A stretch of DNA of 64,000 nucleotides from Raineyella fluvialis (GTDB lineage Bacteria > Actinomycetota > Actinomycetes > Propionibacteriales > Propionibacteriaceae), in the NCBI RefSeq assembly GCF_009646095.1, contig NZ_CP045725.1, positions 3,038,001 to 3,102,000 of the forward strand, read 5' to 3'. Every line of letters starts with the position of its first letter. The first letter of the stretch is position 1. The notes beneath the pieces were generated by a model, which did not search any database, was not told the DNA's origin, and was given only the letters and a program-made list of their open reading frames with translations. Below are positions 30,182 through 40,115 of this stretch, one piece after another. The translations under genes were made by a program, and so were the position numbers.

Positions 30182-30943
30182 GTGCGTACGGTCCGACTCA
30201 GGAACGTTTCCCTCGGTGAGGGGAGGACCAAGGTGATCGTCCCGATCACCGGGCGCACGTCCGACGAACTCGTGGCCCAGGCGTCCGAACTGGTGAGGCA
30301 TGACCTGGACATCGTCGAGTGGCGGGTGGATTTCCTCGACGTGGCGCCCAACGTGGAGCAGGTCGTCGCGGCAGGTCGTCGCGTCGTGGAGGCGCTGGAC
30401 GGCACGCCGGTGCTGTTCACCTTCCGCACGGCCGACGAGGGCGGCGAGAAGGCCATCACACCCGCTGACTACGTCCAGCTCAATCTCGGAGTCATCGAGT
30501 CGGGGCTCGTGGACGCCGTGGACGTGGAGCAGTTCTTCGACGCCGAGGCGGGCGACGCCATCCTCGCCGCTGCCCACGCGGCCGGGGTGCCCGTCGTCGG
30601 CAGCAACCACGATTTCCAGGCGACGCCCCCGGCAGACGAGATCGTGGCCCGCCTCGTCGCCATGCAGGACCGAGGCATGGACGTCGCGAAGATGGCGGTC
30701 ATGCCGACCGACGCCGGCGACCTCCTGCGCCTGCTCGAAGCCACCTGGACGATGGCCTCCAGGCATGACAAAACGCCCGTGATCACCATGTCGATGGCCG
30801 GGCTCGGAGTCGTCTCGCGGATGGCCGCACAGGTGTTCGGCTCCTCGGCGACGTTCGCCATGGTCGGGCGCGCCTCCGCGCCCGGGCAGGTCCCGGTCGA
30901 GGAGCTGCAGCCCATCCTGCGCCTGATTGCCGAGAATTGCTGA
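30182..30943 (+). CDS. aroD: Type I 3-dehydroquinate dehydratase
   Basis: A 253-residue type I dehydroquinase. The catalytic His lies in SNHDFQATP (about residue 143) and the Schiff-base Lys in AKMAVMPTDA (about 168). DIVEWRVDFL and MSMAGLGVVSRM complete the barrel signature. The enzyme dehydrates 3-dehydroquinate in the shikimate route or, in catabolism, the quinate route. GTG 30182 follows AAGGAGA. No other aro or qui gene is nearby; many actinobacteria use a type II enzyme for shikimate synthesis, so a catabolic role is possible. Confidence 0.92.
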   Translation: MRTVRLRNVSLGEGRTKVIVPITGRTSDELVAQASELVRHDLDIVEWRVDFLDVAPNVEQVVAAGRRVVEALDGTPVLFTFRTADEGGEKAITPADYVQLNLGVIESGLVDAVDVEQFFDAEAGDAILAAAHAAGVPVVGSNHDFQATPPADEIVARLVAMQDRGMDVAKMAVMPTDAGDLLRLLEATWTMASRHDKTPVITMSMAGLGVVSRMAAQVFGSSATFAMVGRASAPGQVPVEELQPILRLIAENC

Positions 30944-31026
30944 TCTTTGCCCACCTGTCGCATCGGGGAGGACGTGGGGCGTACGTGACATGACCAGGGT
31001 TATGTGCGTCGCATCACAAGGCTTTG

Positions 31027-31050
31027 TATGTACATATTCTTGACTTAGTC
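31027..31050 (+). promoter_or_regulatory. AT-rich palindromic promoter region before the transaldolase gene
   Basis: The perfect palindrome TATGTACATA (31027-31036) lies next to TTGACTTAGTC (31040-31050), a -35-like box that repeats the pattern before the sugar-binding protein gene (TTGACTAAGTC, 5015-5025). The 190-base interval between aroD and the transaldolase gene holds no other supportable element. Confidence 0.35.
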
Positions 31051-31135
31051 CTGTCATGAGTGTTGAATCGTCATGTGGCCATCACCTGGGCGGCATCGGC
31101 GCCTCCCACGCCACCGACCCAGGAGCTTCAGGTCC

Positions 31136-32229
31136 ATGAATGACACGGCCTCCCTTGATACGACGCTCGTCGCTGGTCCCCTGTTGGAGGCCGCACGAAC
31201 CACTCCCACCGCACTGTGGAACGACTCCTCCGACCTGGAGGAGCTCCGGCAGTCCATCTCCTTCGGGGGCGTGGGCGCCACCTGCAACCCGGTGATCGCC
31301 TACACCACCATCTCCAAGCACCCCGAGGTGTGGACCGACCGCATCCGCGCCATCGCGGCCGCCCACCCCACGTGGGGGAGTCGGCGATCGGCTGGCAGGC
31401 GGTCAGGGACATGTCGGTCGAGGCCGCCCAGCTGCTGGAGCCCATCTTCGTCGAGCACAAGGGGCGCAACGGCCGCCTCTCGGTGCAGACCGATCCGCGC
31501 CTGGCCCGCGACGCGGAGGCGATCGTCGCCCAGGCGGTCGAGTTCAGCGAGCTGGCGCCCAACATCGTCGTGAAGATCCCGGCCACGCAGGTCGGCATCG
31601 CGGCGATCGAAGAGGCCACCTACCGCGGCGTGTCTGTCAACGTCACCGTGTCCTTCTCGGTCGCCCAGGCGGTCGAGTCGGCGGCGGCGATCGAGCGGGG
31701 CCTGGCGCGGCGGGAGGCCGACGGACACGACACGTCCGCCATGGGGCCGGTGGTGACCATCATGGTCGGACGCCTGGACGACTGGATCAAGCATGTGGTG
31801 GCACGGGACAAGATCTTCCTCGATCCGTCCGCGCTGGAATGGGCCGGAGTGGCCGCGTTCAAGCACGCCTACGCGATCTTCCAGCAGCGCGGCTACCGCT
31901 CGCGGCTGCTCTCGGCGGCCTTCCGCAACGTGCACCACTGGGCGGAATTCGTCGGTGGTGACGTGGTGGTCTCCCCGCCGTTCAAGTGGCAGGCACTGAT
32001 CAACGCCTCGGACTACCGAGCCGAGCCCCGGATGGACGTCCCCGTCGACGCGCGCTACCTCGAGCAGCTGCTGCGGGTCCCCGACTTCGTCCGCGCCTAC
32101 GAGGTGGACGGCATGACCCCGGCCGAGTTCGAGGAGTTCGGGCCGACGCGGAAGACACTGCGCCAGTTCCTCGCCGCCGACGCCGACCTCGACGCCCTGG
32201 TGCGCGACATCCTGATCCCGGCCCCCTGA
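31136..32229 (+). CDS. tal: Transaldolase family protein (frameshifted)
   Basis: A transaldolase of about 364 residues. ALWNDSSDLEELRQSISFGG and VGATCNPVI form the N-terminal strand with the catalytic-site Asn-Pro, and NIVVKIPATQVG contains the Schiff-base Lys. VNVTVSFSVAQA and the late KHAYAIFQQRGYRSRLLSAA also fit. The frame changes in GGGGG (31374-31378); adding one G gives HPTWGESAIGWQAVRDM and joins both halves. Start ATG 31136. It may act in pentose phosphate or related sugar-phosphate metabolism; this long variant is often a paralogue rather than the housekeeping enzyme. Confidence 0.83.
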
Positions 32230-32350
32230 GGCCGCACCTGCTTCCCCCTACTGGTCCGTCCCTGACCCACTCCAGGAGCGGTCACACTCCTGCTTTCCAC
32301 GGCCCTGCATGTCGAGAGTGGATCCGTCGGTACCAGCAGGGGGAGGGAAA

Positions 32351-32387
32351 GGTCCCGGGTCCCGAGCAGCATCGTGGACCCGGGGCC
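32351..32387. terminator. Hairpin between convergent transaldolase and molybdoenzyme genes
   Basis: A 12-bp stem (32351-32362 with 32376-32387, one G-U pair) has a 13-base loop. It lies between two convergent genes and has no T tail. Confidence 0.5.
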
Positions 32388-32441
32388 CGTTCGTCCCCGC
32401 ACTCGTCCTGCCTGGACTCCGGTGTACGTGCTGCCGGGGGC

Positions 32442-33496
32442 TCAGCGGGCGATGATCGCGACCCGCTGGATCGCGTTGTTCCCTATCCCCTGGACGTTCC
32501 ACACCTCGTCGGGCTGGGTGTTCCCGGCCTCATCGGTGGCTCGGCACGACAGCACATGTTCGCCGGGCGCGACGTCGCAGGTGCCCGACCAGGCCCGCCA
32601 GGCGTACGGTTCGCCGACCGGGCCCAGCTCGGCGCTTGCCAGTGACCGTCGACCGCCACCTCGACGCGGCGGATCGGCCCCTGCCCACTCCAGGCCCGCC
32701 CCCGCACGCTGAGGCGGCCGGCCCCGACATAGCGGTGCCGCTCAGGGAAGTCCGGGTAGCCCGGCGGCATCATCAGCGCCCGTACCCGGATCCGGGTCAC
32801 CGGCTCGCCAATGTCTTCGGGCGTGGCCTGATAGCGGTACGCCTCCGCCTGCTGGTATCCCCGGAACGGCTCGGCGACGGCCTCGACCCCGGTGAGCCAC
32901 TTCACGCTCGTCATGCCGTACCAGCCCGGCACGAGCAGGCGTAGCGGGGCGCCGTGTTGCGGCTCGAGCGGCCGCTCGTTCATCGCGTAGGCGAGGAGCA
33001 CCTCGTCGCGGCGGGCCTCGGCCACAGGGAGGGAACGCTGGTAGTCCTGCTCGACCCCGCCCTGCACTCCGTGATCGGCCCCGGTGAAGACCAGTTCGAT
33101 GGCCGCGTCGTCGAGGCCGGCATCATCCAGGACTCCTCGCAGCGGCGTCCCGGTCCACCGCGCCGTGCCGATCGCTTCGAGGAGCCAGGGCTGCGACTCG
33201 GCCCTCGGCGCCATCCGCGCCCGGCCGTTCCCCGCACACTCCATCGTCACGGTCACCGTCCGTGTGGGGCGGGCCGACAGGTCCGCGAGGGAGAGGGTGA
33301 GTGGCGTACGGACGAGACCACCGACGGTCAGGCGCCACGAGTGGTCGAGCTCAGGCATGTCGAAGTGGGTCAGCAGGTAGTGGAGCCCCACCGGCGTGAC
33401 GTCGTGGCGCAGCGCCTCGAGGGGCATCCCACGGTTGCGGAAGGCGTTCTGCAGTTCGACCAGGGAGAACCGGTCCGGCGACTGACTGGCGGCCAT
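32442..33496 (-). CDS. Sulfite oxidase-family molybdopterin oxidoreductase (frameshifted)
   Basis: A molybdopterin-binding oxidoreductase of about 351 residues without a heme domain or clear signal peptide. VTVTMECAGNGR contains the Mo-ligand Cys, and QHGAPLRLLVPGWYGMTSVKW is the family signature. The C-terminal Mo-co dimerisation domain is out of frame after VDGHWQA because one base is missing near 32632-32635. Restoring it gives AELGPVGEPYAWRAWSG and runs to the TGA at 32442. Start Met 33496. The substrate is unknown; sulfite or an oxidised small molecule are possibilities. Confidence 0.8.
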
Positions 33497-33563
33497 GCTC
33501 CACCATAGGGTTCCTCGCCCGCCCTGCGGTAGGGAGGCACGAGATCTGCCTGGGCGTGCTCGT

Positions 33564-33869
33564 TCACCGCGGGGGCGGCCCCGCCAGCGGCCAGCCACCG
33601 GCGGCCAGGCGGGCCGAGACCCGGCGGACGTCCTCGGGCTCCGGCTCCTCCTGCACCACCCTGCGGATCATCTCGCGGACCTCGTCCTCCGAGACCGGGT
33701 GCCCCGGGTTCTTGCGCTCGGCGATCCGTCGGACGATGGTCTCGATCTCCTCCTTGGTCAGCGTGCGGTGCAGGATGCTGTAGAGGGCGATGTAGTCGTT
33801 CTCGGGGATGCCCTGCGGATACCCTGCCCGCAGCCATTCGACGACGCGATGGAAGACGCTCTCGGGCAT
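33564..33869 (-). CDS. DUF3349-like small protein
   Basis: A 101-residue protein starting MPESVFHRVVEWLRAGYPQGIP. The helical pattern and the segment EEIETIVRRIAERK followed by DEVREMIRRV match my memory of the actinobacterial DUF3349 family of unknown function. It is the last gene of a minus-strand group after the phosphate transporter and the small membrane protein, five bases downstream of the latter. A link to phosphate transport is only positional. Confidence 0.75.
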   Translation of the reverse strand: MPESVFHRVVEWLRAGYPQGIPENDYIALYSILHRTLTKEEIETIVRRIAERKNPGHPVSEDEVREMIRRVVQEEPEPEDVRRVSARLAAGGWPLAGPPPR

Positions 33870-33874
33870 GGTGG

Positions 33875-34167
33875 TCAGCCCTTCTTCAGGAGGGTCGGGA
33901 GGATGTGCTGGAAGGAGACGACGTAGCCGAAGCCGGCGGCCACGATGATGGCCAAGCCGATGGCGATCACGGCAAGGACGACCGCGAAGCACGCGAGGGC
34001 GAGGGCGGTGTAGGCAGGGCGCGCGGGGCGTGGCTGGTCTCGGCGTCGCCGCCGGCACCAGCGGCCATCCACCGCACACCGAGGGCGAACACGCCGGGCA
34101 GACCGGCGCCGACGAGGATGCAGATGAGCAGGACCTGGCCGGTCGCCGCAAGGAACAGCTGGAACAT
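33875..34167 (-). CDS. Small two-helix membrane protein next to PitA (frameshifted)
   Basis: A protein of about 97 residues. The first half (MFQLFLAATGQVLLICILVG, then LGVRWMAAGAGGDAETSHAP) and second half (PAYTALALACFAVVLAVIAI, then FGYVVSFQHILPTLLKKG) are in different frames. They join if one base is restored near 34017-34027. Two membrane segments are predicted. Its ATG overlaps a TGA in the sequence TGATG and has AGGAG five bases upstream. Similar small proteins stand beside pit-type transporter genes in other actinobacteria as I remember, so an accessory role in phosphate uptake is plausible. Confidence 0.65.
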
Positions 34168-35418
34168 CAGGCTCCTAGGAGGTCGGGGAGGCGGGGCGGC
34201 AGCAGCCAGCCCCGGTCCCCAGTCGTCGTTCACGTTGTGGGCGCCGATGGGCGTACGGCGGGAGCGGGCGACCAGGTAGGCCACCATCGCCAGCAGGATC
34301 GCGAAGACCACGAACGGGCCGAGCCAACCGTCGGCCACGCCGGACAGGCCATTGGCGATCACGTACATGGCGGCTCCGACGAGGGCAGCCGCCGGGAGGG
34401 TGACCAGCCAGGCCACCACCATGCGTGCCGCGACGCCCCAGCGCACTTCGGCGCCACGGCGGCCGAGGCCGGTGCCCAGGATGGATCCGGTCGCGACGTG
34501 GGTGGTCGACAGGGCGAAGCCCAGATGCGACGAGGCCAGGATCACAGCCGCTGAGGAGGCCTCGGCGGCCATGCCCTGCGGCGAATCGATCTCGACCAGA
34601 CCCTTGCCGAGGGTACGGATGATCCGCCAGCCGCCCGTGTAGGTGCCCAGCGCGATCGCCCCGGCGCAGACGACCTTGACCCACAGCGGAATGCTCGTCG
34701 TCTGGTTCCACGAGCCGTAGCCGATCAGGGCCAGGGTGATCACCCCCATCGTCTTCTGGGCGTCGTTCGTGCCATGGGCCAAGGACACCAGGGACGCGGT
34801 GCCGATCTGTCCCCAGCGGAAGCCCGTCTCGCGGTATCGCTCGGCGACACCGTTGGTGATCCGATAGATGAACCAGGTCCCGATCATCGAGACGATGACG
34901 GCGACCACGGGGGAGACGAGGGCCGGCAGGATCACCTTGCCGAGGATCCCGTCCAACTTCGTGCCGTCGCCGGCCCAGTTGACACCGCCGAAGCCCAGCG
35001 CCGCGATCGTCGACCCGACCAGGCCGCCGAACAGGGCATGCGAGGAGCTGGACGGCAGGCCGAGGAGCCAGGTGAGCAGATTCCAGAAGATGCCGCCGAT
35101 CAGCCCGCAGAACACGATGATCAGCAGCAGGTGTCCGTGGTCCGCCAGGAATTGGGCCTTGGGCATGCCGCTCTTGTCCTGGATCTTCACCACGGCGTTC
35201 GTCACGGTCAGGGCGACCTGCACCGACAGGAAGGCGCCGATGAGGTTCAGCACGGCCGACAGGATCACGGCGGTCTTCGGCCCCAGAGCTCCGGTGGCGA
35301 TCGACGTCGCCATCGCGTTACCGGTGTCATGGAAGCCGTTGGTGAAGTCGAAGCCGATGGCTGTTACGACGACCAGCGCGAGGATCGCCAACTCAAGAGT
35401 CACACGTCGATTGTTCAC
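34167..35418 (-). CDS. pitA: Inorganic phosphate transporter, Pit family
   Basis: A low-affinity phosphate permease with about ten membrane helices. The repeated Pit signature appears as GFDFTNGFHDTGNAMATSIA near the N-terminus and SLAHGTNDAQKTMGVITLAL in the middle. LGLPSSSSHALFGGLVG and HLGFALSTTHVATGSILG are the paired pore motifs. Translation begins at 35418. The C-terminus is uncertain: the frame given runs without a stop into the next gene's ATG, whereas a one-base shift would end at the TGA of TGATG (34169-34167). Either a fusion or a further missing base explains this. Confidence 0.88.
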
Positions 35419-35483
35419 CCTCGCGTAACGCGATCGTCACCGGCCCTGTGATTCACCTGAGCAGGCGTGGCGAAGGCCGCCGT

Positions 35484-35954
35484 TCACTGTCCGTCCGTCA
35501 CGGTCAGGGGGAGACCTCGGTCCCGGACGAGGGTCTTCATCACGATCGTGGACTCCAGCCGCCGTACGCCTGGAAGGGTGGCCAGGTGGGTGTCCCACAG
35601 CCGCTGATAATCCGGCAGGTCCGCCGCGATGATGCGCAGCAGGTAGTCCGGCGAGCCGAAGAGGCGCTCAGCGCGGATCACATGGGGGACGGCCACCACC
35701 GCGGTCTCGAACGCCGCCACCGTTGCGGCGCTCGTCGAATCCATAGTGACGAAGACCAGCGCCTCGAAGGTCAGCCCGACCTTGGCCGGGTCCAGTTGGG
35801 CGTGGTAGCCGGTGATGACTCCTTCGTGTTCGAGAGCCCTCAGCCTGCGGTGACATGGGGACACGCTCAGGCCCACCCGCCCGGCCAATTCGGTGAGTGT
35901 CAGCCGTCCGTCGCCTTGCAGTTGGGAAAGAATTTCGCGGTCAAGCAGGTCCAT
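35484..35954 (-). CDS. Lrp/AsnC-family transcriptional regulator
   Basis: A 156-residue regulator. The N-terminal helix-turn-helix has LLDREILSQLQGDGRLTLTE and LAGRVGLSVSPCHRRLRALE; the C-terminal RAM domain binds an amino acid effector. Start Met 35954. It is divergent from the LysE-type exporter gene at 36058, the standard arrangement in which the regulator turns on amino acid efflux. Confidence 0.92.
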   Translation of the reverse strand: MDLLDREILSQLQGDGRLTLTELAGRVGLSVSPCHRRLRALEHEGVITGYHAQLDPAKVGLTFEALVFVTMDSTSAATVAAFETAVVAVPHVIRAERLFGSPDYLLRIIAADLPDYQRLWDTHLATLPGVRRLESTIVMKTLVRDRGLPLTVTDGQ

Positions 35955-36057
35955 GGCGACATTCTTTCTCACGATCGGGCAGATGCGGGTGAAAGTGAGA
36001 AGCACTTATCGCAGATAGTCTTCTATTGTTCTCGCATCGACGAACACGGGGGGCGAG

Positions 36058-36678
36058 ATGGCGATCGGATCACTGGCGGCGTTCTGGGTGGTGTCGTTCC
36101 TGCTCGTCCTGACTCCGGGAGCCGACTGGGCCTACGCGATCAGCGCCGGCCTGCGCCATCGGTCGGTCATCCCTGCCGTCGGGGGACTGCTGTCCGGCTA
36201 TGTGATGATCACCCTCGTCGTGGCGGCCGGTGTCGCGGCGCTACTGGCCCGGACTCCGGGTGCCCTGGGCGTGCTCACCTACGCCGGAGCCGGCTACCTG
36301 GCCTGGCTCGGCCTCACCACGATCCGCCATCCACCCACGCCGCAGCAAGCAGCCGACGCCCCGGACAACTCCTGGATGGCGCAGTTGTGTCGTGGGGCCG
36401 CGGTCAGCGGCCTGAACCCGAAGGCGTTGCTGCTCTTCCTGGCGCTACTGCCCCAGTTCACCGATCCGGCTGGCCACTGGCCGGTCGCCCTGCAGGTGGC
36501 AGCCCTCGGCGGCCTCCACATTGTCTCCTCCGGCGTGGTCTACCTCGGTGTCGGCTCGGGATCCCGGGCAGTGCTGCGGACGCGTCCGGCGGCCGCCCGG
36601 GCCGTGGGTCGCTTCTCCGGCATCGCGATGACCCTGATCGCCATCGGCCTGTTGGTCGAGCAGTTGACTCGTCTCTGA
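36058..36678 (+). CDS. LysE/RhtB-family amino acid exporter
   Basis: A 206-residue membrane protein with about six helices. LVLTPGADWAYAISAGLRH is the LysE family N-terminal signature and NPKALLLFLALLPQF the second conserved block. It exports an amino acid or related metabolite; specificity cannot be read. ATG 36058 lies 103 bases from the divergent Lrp-type start. The interval contains CTTATC-GCA-GATAG, a possible operator half-site pair. Confidence 0.9.
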   Translation: MAIGSLAAFWVVSFLLVLTPGADWAYAISAGLRHRSVIPAVGGLLSGYVMITLVVAAGVAALLARTPGALGVLTYAGAGYLAWLGLTTIRHPPTPQQAADAPDNSWMAQLCRGAAVSGLNPKALLLFLALLPQFTDPAGHWPVALQVAALGGLHIVSSGVVYLGVGSGSRAVLRTRPAAARAVGRFSGIAMTLIAIGLLVEQLTRL

Positions 36679-36805
36679 GCAGAAGTGCGGGTCGTGACTG
36701 ACCGTGGATCCGCGCGAGGGCCTGTACTGCGTGCGACTGGGCCCGCCCGCGCGCGCCACTCCGTGGGCGACTGAGCCGAGCCTGTGCCCAGCGGCGGGAA
36801 CGGGC

Positions 36806-36842
36806 AGCCCCGGTAGCGCTCCCCGGGGGCGCTACCGGGGCT
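36806..36842. terminator. Bidirectional terminator between lysE-like and phospholipase C genes
   Basis: A perfect 14-bp stem (36806-36819 with 36829-36842) with a nine-base GC-rich loop lies between convergent genes, 18 bases before the phospholipase stop. Confidence 0.75.
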
Positions 36843-36859
36843 GGCCCGGGCTCCTCGTG

Positions 36860-38881
36860 TCAGCGACCGAGCTGTGGGTCGCTGCTGCTCGCGGCACCAT
36901 TCTCGATGTGCCCTGCGAACGTCCGCGTCCAGCTGCCGTCGGAGGCCCGGAGGGTGACGTCGTACCAACCGGACGTCTTGCGCAGGTCCAGGGTGAGCGC
37001 TCCGTTCCCGTTCAGGCGTCGCTCGCCGCTGCCGTACGCGTCGGTGACGACGACCTCCTGGCCGGGCCTGCCGCTGAGCTTCAGCTGCAACTGATGGGAC
37101 TCACCAGCCGTGGCGATGTCGGCGAGGAGGGTGCTGTCGCCGCGACCGGCGAGACGGCGGAAGAAGCCGTTGGGCCCGTGCACCTGCACGTCGTAGTCCC
37201 CGCTGACCGGCCAGGAAGCGTCCAGGGTCGCCCCCGCGGCCACCGTGCAGCTGTGCGGCGCACCGGCTGGCTGGATCAGTCGCGCCTGGAACTGGGCGCC
37301 CAGCTTGCCGTCGTTGTGGAAGGTGACCGCGATCCGGCCGGCCCGGGACCGCTCGGTCATGCCGAGGTCGTACCCGAGGGGACGTGCGGGGCGGACCCCC
37401 GACTCCTGCTTGGGCATGCTGGCGGCAGTGGGCGCGGTGGGGGAGTAACTGGCGTGGCGCTGCTTGTCCTTCGGGGCCATCCCGGCCGTGTTCGGCAGCG
37501 TGGGCATGGACCGGGTCGTGCTGAAGTCCAGGGCGGACGTCAGATCGCCGGCCACCGTACGGCGCCATGGGGTGATCTGCGGCTCCTTGACGCCGAAGCG
37601 CGACTCCATGAAACGGATGATCGAGGTGTGGTCGAAGGTCTCGGAGCAGACGAAGCCGCCGGTGCTCCAGGGAGAGACGACGAACATCGGCACCCGGGGA
37701 CCCATCCCGTAGCTGCCGGCCGGGTAGCCCGCGTCGCCGGCCTTGCCGGGATAGAACTCGTTCTCGATCGACACCGTCGAGGCACCGGGGATCCGCGGTG
37801 AGTTGGCATGCGGCGGTACGAGGTGGTCGAAGAACCCGTCGTTCTCGTCGTACGTGATGAACAGGACGGTCTTGCTCCAGACCTCCGGGTCACTCGTCAG
37901 GGCGTCGAGCACCTTGGCGATGTACCAGGCGCCGAAGTCAGAGGGCCAGTTCGAGTGCTCGCTGAAGGCCTCGGGTGCGGAGATCCAGCTGACGGCCGGC
38001 AGGTTCCCGGACGTGACATCGGCGCGCAGGAGTTCGAAGTAGTCCTGGCCCTCACGGGCCTTGGTGCCGCGGCGGGCCTTCTCGTAGAGCGGTTCGCCGG
38101 GCTGCGCGTTCTGGTAGTCGTGGAAGTAGAGCACCGAGGTGTCACCGTAGTTGCCGATGAACGGGTCCGAGGTCCAGCCCCAGGACCCCGCGGCGTCCAG
38201 GCCGGTGCCCTCGTCCTGGTAGATCTTCCACGACACCCCGGCCTTCTCGAGACGCTGCGGGTAGGTCATCCAGTCGTAGCCCAGCTCGTCGTTGTAGAGG
38301 ACGGGACCGCCGCCCTTGCCGTCGTTGCCGGTCCAGCCGGTCCACAGGTAGTACCGGTTCGGGTCGGTGTTGCCGATGAAGCCGCAGTGATAGGCGTCGC
38401 AGACGGTGAACGCATCGGCGAGGGAGTAGTGGAAGGTGAGGTCCTGGCGTTCGTAGTGGGCCATCGACAGGTCGCCCTTGGCGGGAATCCACTGGTCGTA
38501 GTTGGCGTCGTTGAAGGCCTGCTGGCCACCGCGCCAGCTGTGGTCGAGACCGGAGAGGAAGGCGCCGCCGAGGTCGGGCGCACTCGGGTGCCACGGCAGC
38601 ACCTCGTGGTGGCTGTCGGCCTGGTGCCAGACGTTCTTGCCGTTCGGCAGGACAGCCGGGTGCGGATCACCGAAGCCTCGCACCCCGCGCAGCGATCCGA
38701 GGTAGTGGTCGAACGACCTGTTCTCCTGCATCAGCACGACGACGTGCTCGACGTCCTTCACGGTGCCGGTGCGGTGCGCCGGGGCGATCGTGGCTGCGCG
38801 GGCGATGCTCTGCTGCAACGCGGACGCGGCGACGCTCGCGCCGGCGACCTGGAGGAAGCGCCGACGATTCAGGTCGACCAT
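36860..38881 (-). CDS. Tat-exported phospholipase C / phosphoesterase family protein
   Basis: A 673-residue secreted phosphoesterase. The N-terminus has the twin-arginine motif NRRRFLQVAGASVAA (start ATG 38881, preceded by GAAGGAG). Metal and active-site motifs of the PLC/AcpA family are HVVVLMQENRSFDHYLG with the catalytic-site Asn/Ser region, GFIGNTDPNRYY, FITYDENDGFFDHLVPP and FDHTSIIRFMESRFG. Two C-terminal DUF756-type beta domains occupy residues ~470-660, as in PlcC of mycobacteria and Pseudomonas. It probably cleaves phospholipid head groups outside the cell and may serve phosphate supply, given the nearby Pit transporter. Confidence 0.92.
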   Translation of the reverse strand: MVDLNRRRFLQVAGASVAASALQQSIARAATIAPAHRTGTVKDVEHVVVLMQENRSFDHYLGSLRGVRGFGDPHPAVLPNGKNVWHQADSHHEVLPWHPSAPDLGGAFLSGLDHSWRGGQQAFNDANYDQWIPAKGDLSMAHYERQDLTFHYSLADAFTVCDAYHCGFIGNTDPNRYYLWTGWTGNDGKGGGPVLYNDELGYDWMTYPQRLEKAGVSWKIYQDEGTGLDAAGSWGWTSDPFIGNYGDTSVLYFHDYQNAQPGEPLYEKARRGTKAREGQDYFELLRADVTSGNLPAVSWISAPEAFSEHSNWPSDFGAWYIAKVLDALTSDPEVWSKTVLFITYDENDGFFDHLVPPHANSPRIPGASTVSIENEFYPGKAGDAGYPAGSYGMGPRVPMFVVSPWSTGGFVCSETFDHTSIIRFMESRFGVKEPQITPWRRTVAGDLTSALDFSTTRSMPTLPNTAGMAPKDKQRHASYSPTAPTAASMPKQESGVRPARPLGYDLGMTERSRAGRIAVTFHNDGKLGAQFQARLIQPAGAPHSCTVAAGATLDASWPVSGDYDVQVHGPNGFFRRLAGRGDSTLLADIATAGESHQLQLKLSGRPGQEVVVTDAYGSGERRLNGNGALTLDLRKTSGWYDVTLRASDGSWTRTFAGHIENGAASSSDPQLGR

Positions 38882-39025
38882 GGAGGCTCCTTCGATGAGG
38901 CGAAATGTGCATCGCTCAGACTCCGCTCGCCCGGAGAACTTCACGCGACCTCGACGCGACATCGGATTGAACCTTGTGGACCGGCAGCCTGAACACGGGT
39001 GCCGTCCCGATCACGGATCCAGCAC

Positions 39026-39934
39026 TCAGGGGAGCGCGGCGCGCGTCCGAGACTCCGTGCGGGAGTGCGGATGGAAGTGGGAGAGGAGGACGACACCGAT
39101 GACCCCGAGGGCAGCGGCGACGACCATCATCACCGCCGCCGGTGGGGTGAGCGCCGCGCCCTCACCCAGCACAGCGATGCCGAAGAGAACAGCGACCATC
39201 GGGGCGGCCGCATTGGTGGTGCCCATGACGGTCTCGGCCGGGCCGTGCGCGTAGCCCTGCTGGGTGAAGGCACCGGCCAGCAGGGATCCGAGGACCAGAG
39301 CCACCCCGAGGGCCCAGAAGATGACCGAGCCCCGCCACGCCTCGTGCCGTACGTACTCACCGAGGACTCGTATCAGGCCGGACTCCTGCCCGAAGATGAC
39401 CGAGCCGGCGCTCGCCCAGGCAAGGCAGCGCCACGCCCGTGGCCCGCGCCAGCCGAGGAGGGCCAGGAGACCGGCAGCGGCGAAGACGACCAGGACCCCT
39501 GCGACGACGCCCTTGTCGTCGTACGTGTCGTGGTCGACCGTGTGGGCGACGGCCACCAGGGTGAACCCGGCGGTGCCCGCCACCGTCAGACCGACGGCGG
39601 CCCACATCAGCGGCGGCACACGGAAGCGGTGGATGCGACTGGCCAGGATCACCGTCCACGGCACCGCGAGGACGGCGAGGGGAGCGACGACCGTCAACGG
39701 GGCCAGGACCAACGCCCCGACGGAGAGGACCGCGCCCAAACCGTTCAGTCCCGCACCCAGCCACCACCGCGGCGAACGGATCAGCGACCACAGCTGCCGT
39801 ACGCTCAGGCTCTCCCGCCGGTGCGGTCCGCCGGACCGCTGGCCGACAGCCTGGTGCTGCAGGGTGGCGGCCACCGCGAAGACAACGGTCTTGCCGATCG
39901 TGAGCAGGATGGCCAGGGGAATGTCGTGCTGCAT
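39026..39934 (-). CDS. DMT-superfamily (EamA-like) membrane transporter
   Basis: A 302-residue protein with about nine to ten membrane helices in two repeats. The ATG at 39934 (MQHDIPLAILLTIGKTVVFA) has GGAAGGGG upstream and is preferred over a longer reading. The second repeat ends VMGTTNAAAPMVAVLFGIAV followed by EGAALTPPAAVMMVVAAALG, a drug/metabolite transporter pattern seen in DMT family proteins of actinobacteria. Substrate unknown. Confidence 0.8.
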   Translation of the reverse strand: MQHDIPLAILLTIGKTVVFAVAATLQHQAVGQRSGGPHRRESLSVRQLWSLIRSPRWWLGAGLNGLGAVLSVGALVLAPLTVVAPLAVLAVPWTVILASRIHRFRVPPLMWAAVGLTVAGTAGFTLVAVAHTVDHDTYDDKGVVAGVLVVFAAAGLLALLGWRGPRAWRCLAWASAGSVIFGQESGLIRVLGEYVRHEAWRGSVIFWALGVALVLGSLLAGAFTQQGYAHGPAETVMGTTNAAAPMVAVLFGIAVLGEGAALTPPAAVMMVVAAALGVIGVVLLSHFHPHSRTESRTRAALP

Positions 39935-40115
39935 CGCGCCCCTTCCGGGATTCTCGAGGCTCACGTCCATCATCCGCGCCGCTGCCAGGAGAGGGTTGCT
40001 TGGGAGGGCAGCGGAGCATCCATACCGGATCTTGACCGAGTGTGGGGCGGACGTTGAGGAGACTCCCCAAGACTGGGGGCGCCCAGCACCGATCCCACAC
40101 CGGAAGGCACACCCC

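Noticed and set aside
31027..31036. TATGTACATA as a dedicated operator
   Set aside because: A single 10-base palindrome next to a weak promoter is not enough to assign a regulator; it is kept only as part of the promoter region.
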